A stretch of 34,377 nt of DNA from an uncultured Pseudomonadota bacterium (GTDB lineage Bacteria > Myxococcota_A > Bradymonadia > Bradymonadales > Bradymonadaceae): NCBI GenBank assembly GCA_950059285.1, contig CATLTV010000037.1, positions 1 to 34,377 on the forward strand. The letters run 5' to 3'. The stretch's first letter is position 1, and every line of letters starts with the position of its first letter. Positions 1 to 8,487 of the stretch are shown piece by piece. Under the pieces are notes generated by a model, which was not told the origin of the DNA, made no database searches, and was given only the letters and a program-made list of their open reading frames with translations. The translations under genes were made by a program, and so were the position numbers.

Positions 1-58
1 TCGCCCCGACCTTGTTGTTCGACCTTGCAGGCTTACAGCCTGAATTTACAAAGAGCGT

Positions 59-832
59 TCAGGCAAGCCCTCGCTTCTTGATTTCTTGCACCACAAAACT
101 TGCCACATCAGGTGCTGTGGTGCCTGGGCCAAAGCCAGCGTCAAAGCCAAGCTCAAGCGCAAGCTTGTGAGAGATTCTTGGGCCACCAGCCACCACCACG
201 AGCTTCTGCCTCAATCCCTCTGCTTCGAGCATGTCGATAAGCTCGGCGAGGTTCTTGATGTGTACATCTTTCTGTGTGACGACCTGGCTGACGAGTAGGG
301 CGTCTGCGTTTTTCTCAATTGCATGTGCGATCAAGTCCTCATTGAGAACCTGCATCCCAAGGTTATATGCCTTGAGCATGGGGTAGCGCTCAAGTCCGTA
401 TTCGCCTGCGTATCCCTTCATGTTCATGATTGCATCAATGCCCACGGAGTGTGCGTCGGTGCCTGTGCATGCGCCAAGAATGGTGACTTTACGGCCAATT
501 TCCTGTCGGATGTAGTCGTTGATCTCGTAGAAGTCCATGCGCTCGGCTTCTACCTTGGCAACCTTGATGCTTGTGAAGTCGATGCTCTTTTTAAAGGCGC
601 CATAGACAATAAAGAAGGAGTAGCCCTCACCAAGATCGTGTGAGTGGTAGACACGAGGTTTCTTTAACCCCATCTTGGATGCGACCTGACGAGCAGCCTC
701 TTTTGCCTCCTCTCCATGAGGCACTGGAAGCGTGAACGAGACCTGTACTTGACCATCATCAAGCGTGTCTCCATATGGACGAACTTGTGTTAAATTGGGT
801 GGTGTCGCGCCTGTTCTTCCTGTGGTTCCCAT
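59..832 (-). CDS. kamE: Lysine 5,6-aminomutase beta subunit (B12-binding)
   Basis: This is the small subunit of the adenosylcobalamin/PLP enzyme that moves the terminal amino group of D-lysine or beta-lysine from C6 to C5, an early step of lysine fermentation. The product is about 257 residues, close to the roughly 260 of clostridial KamE. The cobalamin-binding signature DAHSVG lies at residues 126-131 with the cobalt-ligand His128, and Lys139 in NMKG matches the PLP-binding lysine of the family. A Rossmann-like C-terminal half ends in a GPGTTAPD segment. The open frame runs upstream to 970, but the ATG at 832 is preceded by a perfect AGGAGG with 8-nt spacing, so the shorter start is chosen. 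The alpha subunit (KamD) is not upstream, so it must lie beyond the left edge or elsewhere. Ornithine aminomutase OraE-type proteins are related but larger. Confidence 0.88.
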   Translation of the reverse strand: MGTTGRTGATPPNLTQVRPYGDTLDDGQVQVSFTLPVPHGEEAKEAARQVASKMGLKKPRVYHSHDLGEGYSFFIVYGAFKKSIDFTSIKVAKVEAERMDFYEINDYIRQEIGRKVTILGACTGTDAHSVGIDAIMNMKGYAGEYGLERYPMLKAYNLGMQVLNEDLIAHAIEKNADALLVSQVVTQKDVHIKNLAELIDMLEAEGLRQKLVVVAGGPRISHKLALELGFDAGFGPGTTAPDVASFVVQEIKKRGLA

Positions 833-840
833 GGTGTCTT

Positions 841-846
841 CCTCCT
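841..846 (-). promoter_or_regulatory. Ribosome binding site fixing the kamE start
   Basis: The minus strand reads AGGAGG here, 8 nt before the ATG at 832. It decides against the longer reading frame that begins at 970 and would overlap the divergent CYTH gene's leader. Confidence 0.75.
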
Positions 847-971
847 GTTCCTGAATATCCTGCTGGGAGACGTACTGACTGTAAAAAGCTCTACCATTGT
901 CACAGCCCTTGTGCAAAGCTCCACTTCTTTTCAATTGCTGCACGTTGATTACAACCAACCAAGGACACATT

Positions 972-1433
972 ATGTTAGAGATCGAACGTAAATTTCTGGT
1001 CGCCTCATCCTCATGGCAAGCTCACACAAGTTCAAGCGTTCCAATTGAGCAGGGCTACATGTGTAACTCACCTACGGTGCGCGTCAGGCGTTATGGTGAT
1101 CAGGGCTTTCTCACGATCAAGGGGCCTACACAGGGGATCTCACGTGCAGAATTTGAATATGAGATTGATCCTGATGAGGCTCAAGTGATGCTCGATACAT
1201 TGTGCCTTCCTGGCAGGATCAAGAAAGTGCGTCATATTCTTGAACACGCGGGCAAGGAGTGGGTGATTGATGAGTTTGCGCTTGAAAATCAGGGGCTTGT
1301 GCTTGCAGAGATTGAGCTTTCCAGCGAGGATGAGCAGTTTGAACTCCCCGACTGGGTTGGTGAGGAAGTCTCGGATGACCCGCGCTACTTCAACTCTGCG
1401 CTGGCACGAACTCCATTCTCAACGTGGGGATAA
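972..1433 (+). CDS. CYTH domain triphosphate tunnel metalloenzyme
   Basis: A 153-residue stand-alone CYTH protein of the short NE1496/TTM type, whose characterised members hydrolyse inorganic tripolyphosphate in a beta-barrel tunnel with Mg or Mn. The ExExK signature is at residues 3-7 (EIERK). The other tunnel residues follow in the usual order: RVRR, a TIKG lysine, RAEFEYEI, the WVIDEF strand and AEIEL, ending with the DDPRYFNSALA motif typical of this family. The start is the ATG immediately before the ExExK motif, with AAGGA just upstream. The open frame extends back to 897 but would add residues before the motif that the family lacks. The gene is divergent from kamE with 139 bp between starts. 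Substrate is inferred; some CYTH relatives use thiamine triphosphate or make cAMP. Confidence 0.85.
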   Translation: MLEIERKFLVASSSWQAHTSSSVPIEQGYMCNSPTVRVRRYGDQGFLTIKGPTQGISRAEFEYEIDPDEAQVMLDTLCLPGRIKKVRHILEHAGKEWVIDEFALENQGLVLAEIELSSEDEQFELPDWVGEEVSDDPRYFNSALARTPFSTWG

Positions 1434-1501
1434 CTTGACGTGGGGCCAACTATGGGAGAGGGTTTAATCGGCAAGGTGTGTGCACGATGCGCCTCTTGCT
1501 G

Positions 1502-1524
1502 GAAGATCGCGTCTGGTGATCTTC
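1502..1524. repeat. Inverted repeat upstream of small TPR-like gene
   Basis: Seven-base arms GAAGATC and GATCTTC are separated by 9 nt in the gap between the CYTH gene and the next gene. No T-run follows, so an operator is as likely as a weak hairpin. Short enough to be chance. Confidence 0.25.
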
Positions 1525-1562
1525 AATGACAACGTATGAACACAATACATTGAGTAGACATC

Positions 1563-1970
1563 ATGGATGATGCAGTGAATTGGCAAGAAGTGCTTATCAA
1601 GGCGGCTCAACAGGACGGCGATTTGCCCGAGGATCGGGCGCACGTGTTGAAGGGCTTGCATGCAATGCAACAAGGGGATCTCAAGGCCGCGATGACGTTA
1701 TTTCGTCGTGGACAGCGCAAAGATCAGGGCGACTTCTCCTGGATCGCAAGTGTGGCTCTTGGAGAGTGTTTGCGACTGGAGAACAAGGAGGGCGCCGCGC
1801 TCAAGGCATGGCGACTTGTGGCGTACGACCAGAGCGCACCTGTAAGCGCACGTTATGGTGCGTTGCTTGGTATGGCCAAACTCCTCGAAGCGCGAGACGG
1901 TGAAGATGCCGAGCTCGCCAAGGTCCAGAGTTTGCTCGCTGAACTTGATTTGCAAGTTTCTGTAATTTAA
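1563..1970 (+). CDS. Small TPR-like helical protein, function unknown
   Basis: A 135-residue, soluble, alpha-helical protein with no signal peptide. Pairs of helices such as residues 27-50 (a GLHAMQQGDLKAAMTLFRRG-type stretch) and the following ALGECLRLENKEGAALKAWR have the spacing and small-residue pattern of tetratricopeptide repeats. It sits 57 bp upstream of the giant TPR gene on the same strand, so the two are probably co-transcribed and could work together. No good Shine-Dalgarno is visible before the ATG. I do not recognise a named family; the TPR assignment is by pattern only. Confidence 0.65.
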   Translation: MDDAVNWQEVLIKAAQQDGDLPEDRAHVLKGLHAMQQGDLKAAMTLFRRGQRKDQGDFSWIASVALGECLRLENKEGAALKAWRLVAYDQSAPVSARYGALLGMAKLLEARDGEDAELAKVQSLLAELDLQVSVI

Positions 1971-2027
1971 TCTCTTTTGGGTGACATTGTGCAGATGTCC
2001 TCCCCAGGTTAAGGTAAGATACCCGCC

Positions 2028-5000
2028 ATGCAACTGACGTCCACAACCAAGCAAAATCCACTTGGGCTCAACATTGATTTCCTCTTTGGGCGAGGATTTC
2101 TGTGGGCTCGCCAGGCCCGTCTGTCAGACTGGATCGTGCTTGAAAACTTACGCATGGAGATCCCCGATCTTCAGTTTCCTTTCGATGCACGGGGTGGTGT
2201 ATCGCGCTTTCGCAACACGCGCTGTCTGGTCCGCGAGATCGAGATTAGCATCAGTGAGGCGGGGTTGCAGGATCTGATCGAGCGTGCAGCCTCGCAGATC
2301 GAGGGCTTTGAAGAGCTCAACATCAGGTTAAATGAAGGGGTCGCGCACGTGAGCCTGAAGCTCAGCGCATTTGGTGCAAACTCTCACGTGAGCTTTCGTG
2401 TCGCGCTTATTCCGCCCGAACCTGCGCGTAATGATGAGGTCCACCTCTCCATCTATGATTATCGTGCGTTTGGTCCGCTCCCTTATCCTGCACGCGTGCT
2501 TGCAACGGAGCTGTTGACCAGTCTCCTGAACACCCCTGCGCTTCGTCCTCCTGGACGAGGCGATGCGTTTACTGTGGGTGTGGCGGGAGATATTCTTAGT
2601 CTGCATCCGATCAAGTTGTTGTTGCTCTATCTGTTCCCCTCGCATGGCTGGAAGTTGCCAAACCTGGCAGGTGTGGTGCTTGATGGTGCGCGTATTCGCC
2701 CTGGGCAGCTCTCCTTGCGCGCATCGTCGCGTGGTGAGCGTTGGCATGACCCATCTTCTGCGACGTTCAAGAGTTATCAGATCATGGGAACGCTTGAGGG
2801 CGCCCGTGCTGTGGCTGCGTATGAGGCAAAAGATCTCTTTTCTAGCGTGGACACCGTGTTGTTTGAAGGTGGTCTTGAGCGTGCGCTTGAGCAGCTTGCC
2901 GCGTTGCGTGATCGTTATGGACCTCACCCCGAGCTTATCGCAAGGACGCTTGATTGCTTGCTCTCCGAGCCGTCCCCTGCAAATTTGGCCGAGGCTACTG
3001 CGATCTGTAAGGACCTCATTGAGGAGGACCCCGAGGATCTTCAGGCGCTTCTTGCGCTGCCTTCGATAGCACGTCATGAGCAGCGTTCAACACAGGAGAT
3101 TCTTGAACGTTACGAGCTGCTTGCACATTGCTTGAGGCAGCGTCATGAGCTTGATGACTGGGTGTTGTGTCAGATCACCATGGCGCAGCTTATTCTTGAG
3201 CGTGAGCCCGAGCAGGCCGCTACATATCTTCGTGAAATTCTCAAGGTTTCTCCACGTCATATGGATGCGCTTGAGCTGCTTGCACATTTGTATGAGCGTG
3301 TGGGTGAGTGGAATGGCTATGAGGAAGCGCTCAAGCGCTTGACAGGTGTGTATACCGATCGTGCATCACTGCTCAAAACATACCTTTCTCTTGCCAATCA
3401 TTTGCTTGATCGCAGGGGAGAACCTGCCGAGGCGAGGCTGTATCTAGAGAAGGTGTTGAGGCTGGACCCCACGAATCTTGAGGCGTTGGATACGCTTGGT
3501 CAGGGTTATCTGGTGGATGATGAGCCTCTTCGTGCACTCAAGGCGTTCTCCTCCGCCGCCAGAGCCGCCCAGGCCCATCAACAGCTTGCGAGGGCGGCGG
3601 CACTGCACCATCGGGTCGCGAAACTTTGGCGATTGCAACTACATAACTCCTCCGAGGCGCTTCTGAGCGTGCGTAGAGCGTTGCAATTGCAGGAGAAAGT
3701 GCCCCATTCGCCCGATGCATCTCCTGACAGGTTGCCCGTGCTGGTCTATCTTGAGGAGGCTGCACAACTTGCAGAGGAGCGCGAGCGCTGGGACGAGGCG
3801 CTGGAGTACAGAACAGCGCTACTCGAACATCTTGAGCGTGCCTATCAGAGCCCGCTCGACCTCACGCAAGAGGATGAGGGCGGTGTGCGAAAGCTCCAGC
3901 TCAAGGAGCGCTTGATTCAATCGCATCGCGCGCTGGCCACGATTTATGTGCGACGCCAGCGTGAAGATGCTGCGTCACCGCACTGGATGCGTGTGCTTGA
4001 GCTTAATCCACAGGATGAGCAGGCTGCTGCACGACAGGAAGAGTATCTGCGTTCAATGGGTCAACCCGAGCAGTTGATCGCGTTCTACAAGGATTTGATG
4101 GAGAAGGCCGATCGTCTCTCCAGAAAGGTTGAGCTGCATATTCGTCTGGCGAACCTCTATGATTCGTTGCAGATGACACGTGCCGCAGGAGACCAGCTCT
4201 CCGAGGCGTTGCGTCTTGATCCTGCAAACCACATCGCTCGCCGGCGTGTGGTGGAGATCCTCAAGGATGAAGGTCGTCACGAGTCGCTCGGTGCGTTGTT
4301 GTCTAACTTGTTGATAAAGTTGCAAGATCGAGAGGCTCGATACGAGGTTCTTGTGGCACTTGGTGAGGTGCAATTCACACACCTTGGCAAGGAGCGCGCA
4401 GCGGTGCGGTCCTTCTTTGAGGCGCTTGATTTGAGGCCAACAGACTTGCGTGCACTTCAGGGTGCGCAGCGAGCGCTTGAGCGTTTGATCGAGCTTGATG
4501 GTCATGAGTCGGCCGCTCCTGTGGGGAGTGAGACCTGTGCTGCGTTGCTTGAGCGCGTGTTGCATCGCCAGCTTGATTTGATGCCAGATGCGTTGGATCG
4601 TGCTTATGCGTTGGATCGCATCGCGGTGTTGGCGGAGTCGCGTGGCGCGATTGGTCAGGCTGTTGAGGCCAGAAAGCAGGCCAAGAACTTGCGTGATGAT
4701 GCAGGTCGACGAGGTCAGCTTGGTGGTTTTGCTGTCGATACACGTCTTGATGATTTGCTTGGGCCTGGACCTGGAAGTGAAGCGATAGAAGAGCAGACCC
4801 ATCAGGGGCCTTTCAGTGCACTTGAGGAGGCGACGCTTGCGCAGGAAAGCTCGGTGGTCAAGGAGCTTGTTGAGAAGAGCGAGGGTCCCTCCAGTGACAT
4901 TGAGAATTTCCGCGCGAAGATGCTGGATATTTTAAAGAGCCCATCCTCATTGCAGGAGTTGGCTGCGGGCGACAGCAGAGATTCCGGGGCGCTGAAGAAG

Positions 5001-6326
5001 TTGTTGAGCCAGTCGCTCAAGAAGTCATCCCTGGTGCCAGATAAGCCTGTACCAAGGATCAATCGTAAGAAGTCCGAGGCTGAGCTTACTGCTGCGCTTG
5101 AGGATGCTCGTGGGAGTGATGATTATGAGAGCGTCGTGAAGTACGGCGAACAGCTCTTGCAACGTCACTTTGACTCTGTTGACGATCTGGATCTTGAGCG
5201 TTCGCGTGTGGCGTCGTTGTCTGCCGAGGTGGGCGAGGTGCTGTATTACGATCTTGAAGAGAGTGAGAAGGCACGTGTGCATCTTGAGCGAGCGCAGCGA
5301 CTTGATCCTGAGGGGGCTGGTAAAAAAGCGAGCGTCCTCAATGCATTGGAGTCGATTTACGAAGAGGCTGGCGATGTGAGCGCAAGGATCAAGCTCTTGA
5401 AGAAGAGGTTGGATGCAGCTGACAGCGAGGATCTTGCTACGACCTACAGGTTGTTGCTTGCTCAGGTGTACTGGGATGAGCAGGAGGATGAGGACGCGGC
5501 GCGTGCAGAGCTTGAGTATATTCTTGAGCGCGATCCTCGTCATGAGGCGGCGCACAGGTTACTTGCAAGCATTGCGCTGGATCTTGAGGAGTGGCAGCGT
5601 GCGGCGCGTCATTATGAGCTGGTGCTCTCCGAGCGCAGTGGTGGCCTTGATGAGGTGGAGCTTGAGCGTGAGCTGGCTGATCTGTATTTGCACAGGTTGG
5701 ATCAGCCTGACCGTGCTTTGCGTCATTATGAGGGCGTGATCACAGCGGCTCCTGCGGATGCGCAGGCGTTGGAGGGGATCAAGCAGTGTCAGACCGTGCG
5801 TGATGACTGGCAAGGGTATTTGAAGAGCCTTGAGCGTGAGCTTGGGTTGTTGCTTGGCACCCCCTCTGAGGAGATGTTTGCCGAGTCCAGCGGGTTGTGC
5901 GTGAGCGTGGACAAGGTTCCTGCTGCGTTGCGTTCAGCGGCTAGCCAGATTGTGGCGGATGCTGCGCAAGTTGTGGAAGAGAAGCTTGAGCGTGATGAGT
6001 ATGCGCACAGGTTATGGCACGATGCGTATGCGTTGTGGGTTGAGAATGTGGATGCGCTTGAGCGTTGCATTGGGCTTGATCGAAAACTTGATAAATATCA
6101 AGATCTTGCAAGCGATCTTGAACTGCTGTCAGACATGTTGCTGGACATTACGGACAGGTTTAACAACCTGTATGACGCGGCATTGATCTACCGAAATCAT
6201 CTGCAAGAAAGCGAGCGCGCTCGCCAGGTGTTGGCTGAGGCCATCGCGATGGTGGAGGGAGTGAGCGATGAACCCGAGCGACTGGCGAGCGCACGAAGGG
6301 ATTTGTTGTCGTGGACACAGTCCTGA
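2028..6326 (+). CDS. Very large TPR protein with unknown N-terminal domain
   Basis: A 1432-residue protein built mostly of degenerate tetratricopeptide repeats, an all-helical protein-binding scaffold. There is no signal peptide or clear membrane segment, so it is probably cytosolic. Residues 1 to about 265 are not TPR: they look like a mixed alpha/beta domain that I do not recognise. Repeats run from about 290 to 900, with several canonical units such as YLEKVLRLDPTNLEALDTLG and VLELNPQDEQA. A low-complexity acidic/serine linker follows at about 930-1020, then a second repeat block reaches nearly to the end. Leucine-Glu-Arg-rich helices dominate throughout. The stop codon is 1 bp from the stop of the convergent hydroxylase gene, with no terminator between. 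The small TPR-like gene upstream is the likely operon partner. Role unknown; scaffold or co-chaperone is plausible. Confidence 0.85.
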   Translation: MQLTSTTKQNPLGLNIDFLFGRGFLWARQARLSDWIVLENLRMEIPDLQFPFDARGGVSRFRNTRCLVREIEISISEAGLQDLIERAASQIEGFEELNIRLNEGVAHVSLKLSAFGANSHVSFRVALIPPEPARNDEVHLSIYDYRAFGPLPYPARVLATELLTSLLNTPALRPPGRGDAFTVGVAGDILSLHPIKLLLLYLFPSHGWKLPNLAGVVLDGARIRPGQLSLRASSRGERWHDPSSATFKSYQIMGTLEGARAVAAYEAKDLFSSVDTVLFEGGLERALEQLAALRDRYGPHPELIARTLDCLLSEPSPANLAEATAICKDLIEEDPEDLQALLALPSIARHEQRSTQEILERYELLAHCLRQRHELDDWVLCQITMAQLILEREPEQAATYLREILKVSPRHMDALELLAHLYERVGEWNGYEEALKRLTGVYTDRASLLKTYLSLANHLLDRRGEPAEARLYLEKVLRLDPTNLEALDTLGQGYLVDDEPLRALKAFSSAARAAQAHQQLARAAALHHRVAKLWRLQLHNSSEALLSVRRALQLQEKVPHSPDASPDRLPVLVYLEEAAQLAEERERWDEALEYRTALLEHLERAYQSPLDLTQEDEGGVRKLQLKERLIQSHRALATIYVRRQREDAASPHWMRVLELNPQDEQAAARQEEYLRSMGQPEQLIAFYKDLMEKADRLSRKVELHIRLANLYDSLQMTRAAGDQLSEALRLDPANHIARRRVVEILKDEGRHESLGALLSNLLIKLQDREARYEVLVALGEVQFTHLGKERAAVRSFFEALDLRPTDLRALQGAQRALERLIELDGHESAAPVGSETCAALLERVLHRQLDLMPDALDRAYALDRIAVLAESRGAIGQAVEARKQAKNLRDDAGRRGQLGGFAVDTRLDDLLGPGPGSEAIEEQTHQGPFSALEEATLAQESSVVKELVEKSEGPSSDIENFRAKMLDILKSPSSLQELAAGDSRDSGALKKLLSQSLKKSSLVPDKPVPRINRKKSEAELTAALEDARGSDDYESVVKYGEQLLQRHFDSVDDLDLERSRVASLSAEVGEVLYYDLEESEKARVHLERAQRLDPEGAGKKASVLNALESIYEEAGDVSARIKLLKKRLDAADSEDLATTYRLLLAQVYWDEQEDEDAARAELEYILERDPRHEAAHRLLASIALDLEEWQRAARHYELVLSERSGGLDEVELERELADLYLHRLDQPDRALRHYEGVITAAPADAQALEGIKQCQTVRDDWQGYLKSLERELGLLLGTPSEEMFAESSGLCVSVDKVPAALRSAASQIVADAAQVVEEKLERDEYAHRLWHDAYALWVENVDALERCIGLDRKLDKYQDLASDLELLSDMLLDITDRFNNLYDAALIYRNHLQESERARQVLAEAIAMVEGVSDEPERLASARRDLLSWTQS

Positions 6327-6327
6327 T

Positions 6328-6858
6328 TTAGGCGCGTTGCTTTTTGAGTTTTGCGCGCTCGTCGGCGGTGGCAGCCACGCGAGTTCCCATCAGTTTATCA
6401 AACCATTCACAGGTGACACACCAGTTTGCATTGGAGGCCTCACGGTCTCCCATGTGGTGATCCCAGTGCCAGGGCATGTGTTCCTTGCACCATTCGGGGT
6501 CGAGGTGGGATTTCTTGTGCATTCTGTGGTAGTTCAGCCCGCTCAGAGAGCTGACAATAAAGAAAGCTGGCGCGACAAAAAGGAGAGGGGAGTGAATGAT
6601 AATGCCGAGGATAATGAACCAGAACTCGCGGCCATAAGCGTTCCATGAGACAACGCTTCCTTCAAATGCGGGGTCACCGCCTTCATGTTGTCGTGTGGCC
6701 TTGTGGTGGTCTGCGTAGTGGAAGCGAAACCTTGAGCCTTTACGTTTACCGAGTTCATGGAAGATGTACTTGTGTACAAACCACTCAAGGAAGACAGCAT
6801 AAACATAGCCCGCAAGTCCAGTTGTCAGGTGAAATAAAACGGCTTCGGCGATAGTCAT
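6328..6858 (-). CDS. Fatty acid hydroxylase / sterol desaturase superfamily protein
   Basis: A 176-residue integral membrane di-iron enzyme of the fatty acid hydroxylase superfamily, which adds hydroxyl groups to, or desaturates, lipid chains. The family's histidine clusters are all visible: HKYIFH near residue 29, HYADHH near 47, HRMHKKSH near 110-117 and HWDHHMG near 130. They lie between hydrophobic segments (about 8-28 and 74-106). At 176 residues it is at the short end of the family and has no cytochrome b5 fusion. An AGAGGG-like ribosome site precedes the ATG. Substrate cannot be told from sequence: fatty acyl chain, carotenoid and sterol enzymes share these motifs. It stands alone, convergent with the TPR gene. 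Confidence 0.82.
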   Translation of the reverse strand: MTIAEAVLFHLTTGLAGYVYAVFLEWFVHKYIFHELGKRKGSRFRFHYADHHKATRQHEGGDPAFEGSVVSWNAYGREFWFIILGIIIHSPLLFVAPAFFIVSSLSGLNYHRMHKKSHLDPEWCKEHMPWHWDHHMGDREASNANWCVTCEWFDKLMGTRVAATADERAKLKKQRA

Positions 6859-7176
6859 GATGGCCCTCTTTTTATAAGGTGTTCAAAAGTTATAGTGAGC
6901 CTCAAAGTTCAGGAGTATTAAAAGGAAGCTCCTTTCCCAGCAAGTTGTTGTAATCGTGTGTATAAGATGAGCTATTGTTGCTGAGCTATGAGGGGGACAG
7001 TCAAGGCACTCTCAAGAATAAGTGGAGTGGCTGTCGGTGAGGAGATTGAGAGGTCTCCAAGCAAGGTGAAGACTAAGCCCGATCATACTATAGGCAATTG
7101 TACGACAGATGGGGTTATGGTTTGTGGGGTGTTATCTTGTTGAGTTTATTTGTTTTTATTTGTTTTGAAAATTATT

Positions 7177-7192
7177 TGAAAATGCATTTTCA
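7177..7192. promoter_or_regulatory. 16-bp perfect palindrome, candidate operator
   Basis: The sequence TGAAAATGCATTTTCA is its own reverse complement. It lies 11 bp upstream of a consensus -10 hexamer and so would cover the -35 region of a plus-strand promoter, the usual place for a repressor site. No cognate regulator is identifiable. Confidence 0.4.
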
Positions 7193-7203
7193 CATGGTTT
7201 TGT

Positions 7204-7209
7204 TATAAT
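7204..7209 (+). promoter_or_regulatory. Candidate -10 hexamer (TATAAT)
   Basis: A perfect consensus -10 in an AT-rich stretch. There is no good -35 at 16-18 bp spacing (TTGAAA at 7176-7181 is 22 bp away). It points towards the 3' end of the kinase gene, so transcription from it would be antisense to that gene. In AT-rich DNA a chance match is quite possible. Confidence 0.25.
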
Positions 7210-7477
7210 ATTTATTGACATAATAAATTGATTTGATGGATTTGATTTTTTTACATCAAGGTATTCAGGAAGGGGGAGTGTGAGCTCACCTGCGAGCCCA
7301 TCGTGTGTAGGGGGGTCTGTTTAAGTGGATACATCCATGCCATCAAGAAGACATCGACAGGAGGGTGAGGCTGGTGCAGCGAACATGGGGGTGTTAGCTG
7401 TGGCATCGCTCGGGGAGTTCTTGACGAGATTTAAACAGATATCTCCAGTTACCTGTGACGAGGATTTTCATGATGCT

Positions 7478-8479
7478 TCAGGTGTGGAGGAGCTGCATGA
7501 CATCCTTACGCATGGCAGCTGCATGTTGGTAGCGCTGGTTGGGATCGCTTGCAAGGGACTTTGTGATGATGTGTGTAAGAGCTTGAGATATATTGTGTTT
7601 TTGTAGAAGTGTAGGGTCAAGTCGTGGGAAGTCCTGCCCCAGGTTGCGAGGGTCCTGACCTGTGATGACGTGCCATGCGGTTGCGCCAAGAGTGTAGAGG
7701 TCAAAGCGATGATCGATGTGGGCCTCGTGTCCGTTTTGCGCTTCAGGGGCGGCGTAACCAGTGGTGATGCAACCTGCGGTGGGTTCGGTGGTTTTTGAGC
7801 CAAGTTTGAGCGTGGTTGCGCCAAAGTCAATCAGTGTAAAGAAGTCGTTGTGGCTGACCAGAATGTTGGCTGGTTTGAGGTCCTGATAGATGAAGTAGGC
7901 ATCCTGTCCATTGAGATCGAACTTGCGATGCATCTTGATCCAGATGGTGAGTATCTCGCGCATCATCTTGAGGAGGTAAAGCTCAAGATGTTGTCGCCAC
8001 GAGCGATCACGCATGACCTCTTCAAGGGGTTTTCCCTGGATGCGTTCCATGACGAGGAAGGGTTCGCTCTGGAGGATATCTTGCGGCAGTGAGAACTCAC
8101 CTTGAATTCCTGTATGCTGAGCTTTCAGGGTGATGCTCTGGTCATAAAAGAAGTTATTTGGATTGGGGATATTATTGAGTCCATCGTCGCGAAACCTGAC
8201 GAGGATTTTCTTTTCCCACTCAAGGATCTTGCGTGCGTTGATGACATGCGAGAGCGCTTCATCCTGGGTGTAGCGAAAGTGTTTGGCGTCCTTGCCGCTG
8301 TCGTAGCGGGTGGTTTTGATGAGGACGCGATTATTGGCGCATCGAAGATCTGCGGCTTCATAGATGACGCCCATACCACCGCTATCAGCGAAGAGTTTTT
8401 CGACGCGGTAGCGCTGGTTCAGGGTAAATGGAAAGGAGGGGGTAGCCCCCTCCTTGTGTGTGTGGTTTGACGTGTGCAT
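7478..8479 (-). CDS. Soluble eukaryotic-like Ser/Thr protein kinase
   Basis: A 333-residue protein that is essentially one protein kinase domain with no membrane segment. Visible landmarks are the glycine loop GGMGVIYEA (residues 34-42), the ATP-binding lysine in VLIK (Lys55), a glutamate in the following helix (about Glu89), the catalytic loop YQDLKPANIL (Asp200, Asn205; HRD is replaced by YQD), DFG at 218-220 and an APE motif at 244-246. The catalytic Asp, Lys and Mg-binding residues are kept, so activity is likely, although loss of the HRD arginine argues against classic activation-loop control. An insert at about 60-130 between the lysine and the hinge is longer than usual. It is the last gene of the island, only 8 bp after the FHA gene, which suggests the FHA protein is its partner or substrate. 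Confidence 0.85.
   Translation of the reverse strand: MHTSNHTHKEGATPSFPFTLNQRYRVEKLFADSGGMGVIYEAADLRCANNRVLIKTTRYDSGKDAKHFRYTQDEALSHVINARKILEWEKKILVRFRDDGLNNIPNPNNFFYDQSITLKAQHTGIQGEFSLPQDILQSEPFLVMERIQGKPLEEVMRDRSWRQHLELYLLKMMREILTIWIKMHRKFDLNGQDAYFIYQDLKPANILVSHNDFFTLIDFGATTLKLGSKTTEPTAGCITTGYAAPEAQNGHEAHIDHRFDLYTLGATAWHVITGQDPRNLGQDFPRLDPTLLQKHNISQALTHIITKSLASDPNQRYQHAAAMRKDVMQLLHT
8433..8455. repeat. GC-rich hairpin inside kinase 5' coding region
   Basis: Ten-base arms AAGGAGGGGG and CCCCCTCCTT are separated by a 3-nt loop. On the kinase mRNA the hairpin lies about 24-46 nt after the start codon, where it could slow ribosomes or act as an attenuator between the FHA and kinase genes. Confidence 0.5.
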
Positions 8480-8487
8480 GGATCGTA

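Larger units (their letters stand above)
6859..7477. other. Gene-free AT-rich interval
   Basis: About 620 bp between the hydroxylase start and the kinase stop with no convincing gene. It becomes strongly AT-rich at about 7130-7260, and holds a 16-bp perfect palindrome and a perfect TATAAT listed separately. A 93-codon plus-strand frame (7325-7606, GTG start) runs into the antisense of the kinase gene and has no family resemblance, so I do not call it. Confidence 0.6.

Noticed and set aside
833-971. Cobalamin riboswitch before kamE
   Set aside because: Only 139 bp lie between the divergent genes, and no B12-box or paired-stem layout was seen.
4053-4802. 249-codon minus-strand frame within the large TPR gene
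   Set aside because: Shadow of the long TPR frame, with no domain or ribosome site.
7325-7606. 93-codon plus-strand frame in the gene-free region
   Set aside because: GTG start, no good ribosome site, and half of it is antisense to the kinase C-terminus. Kept only as a possible transcribed region.
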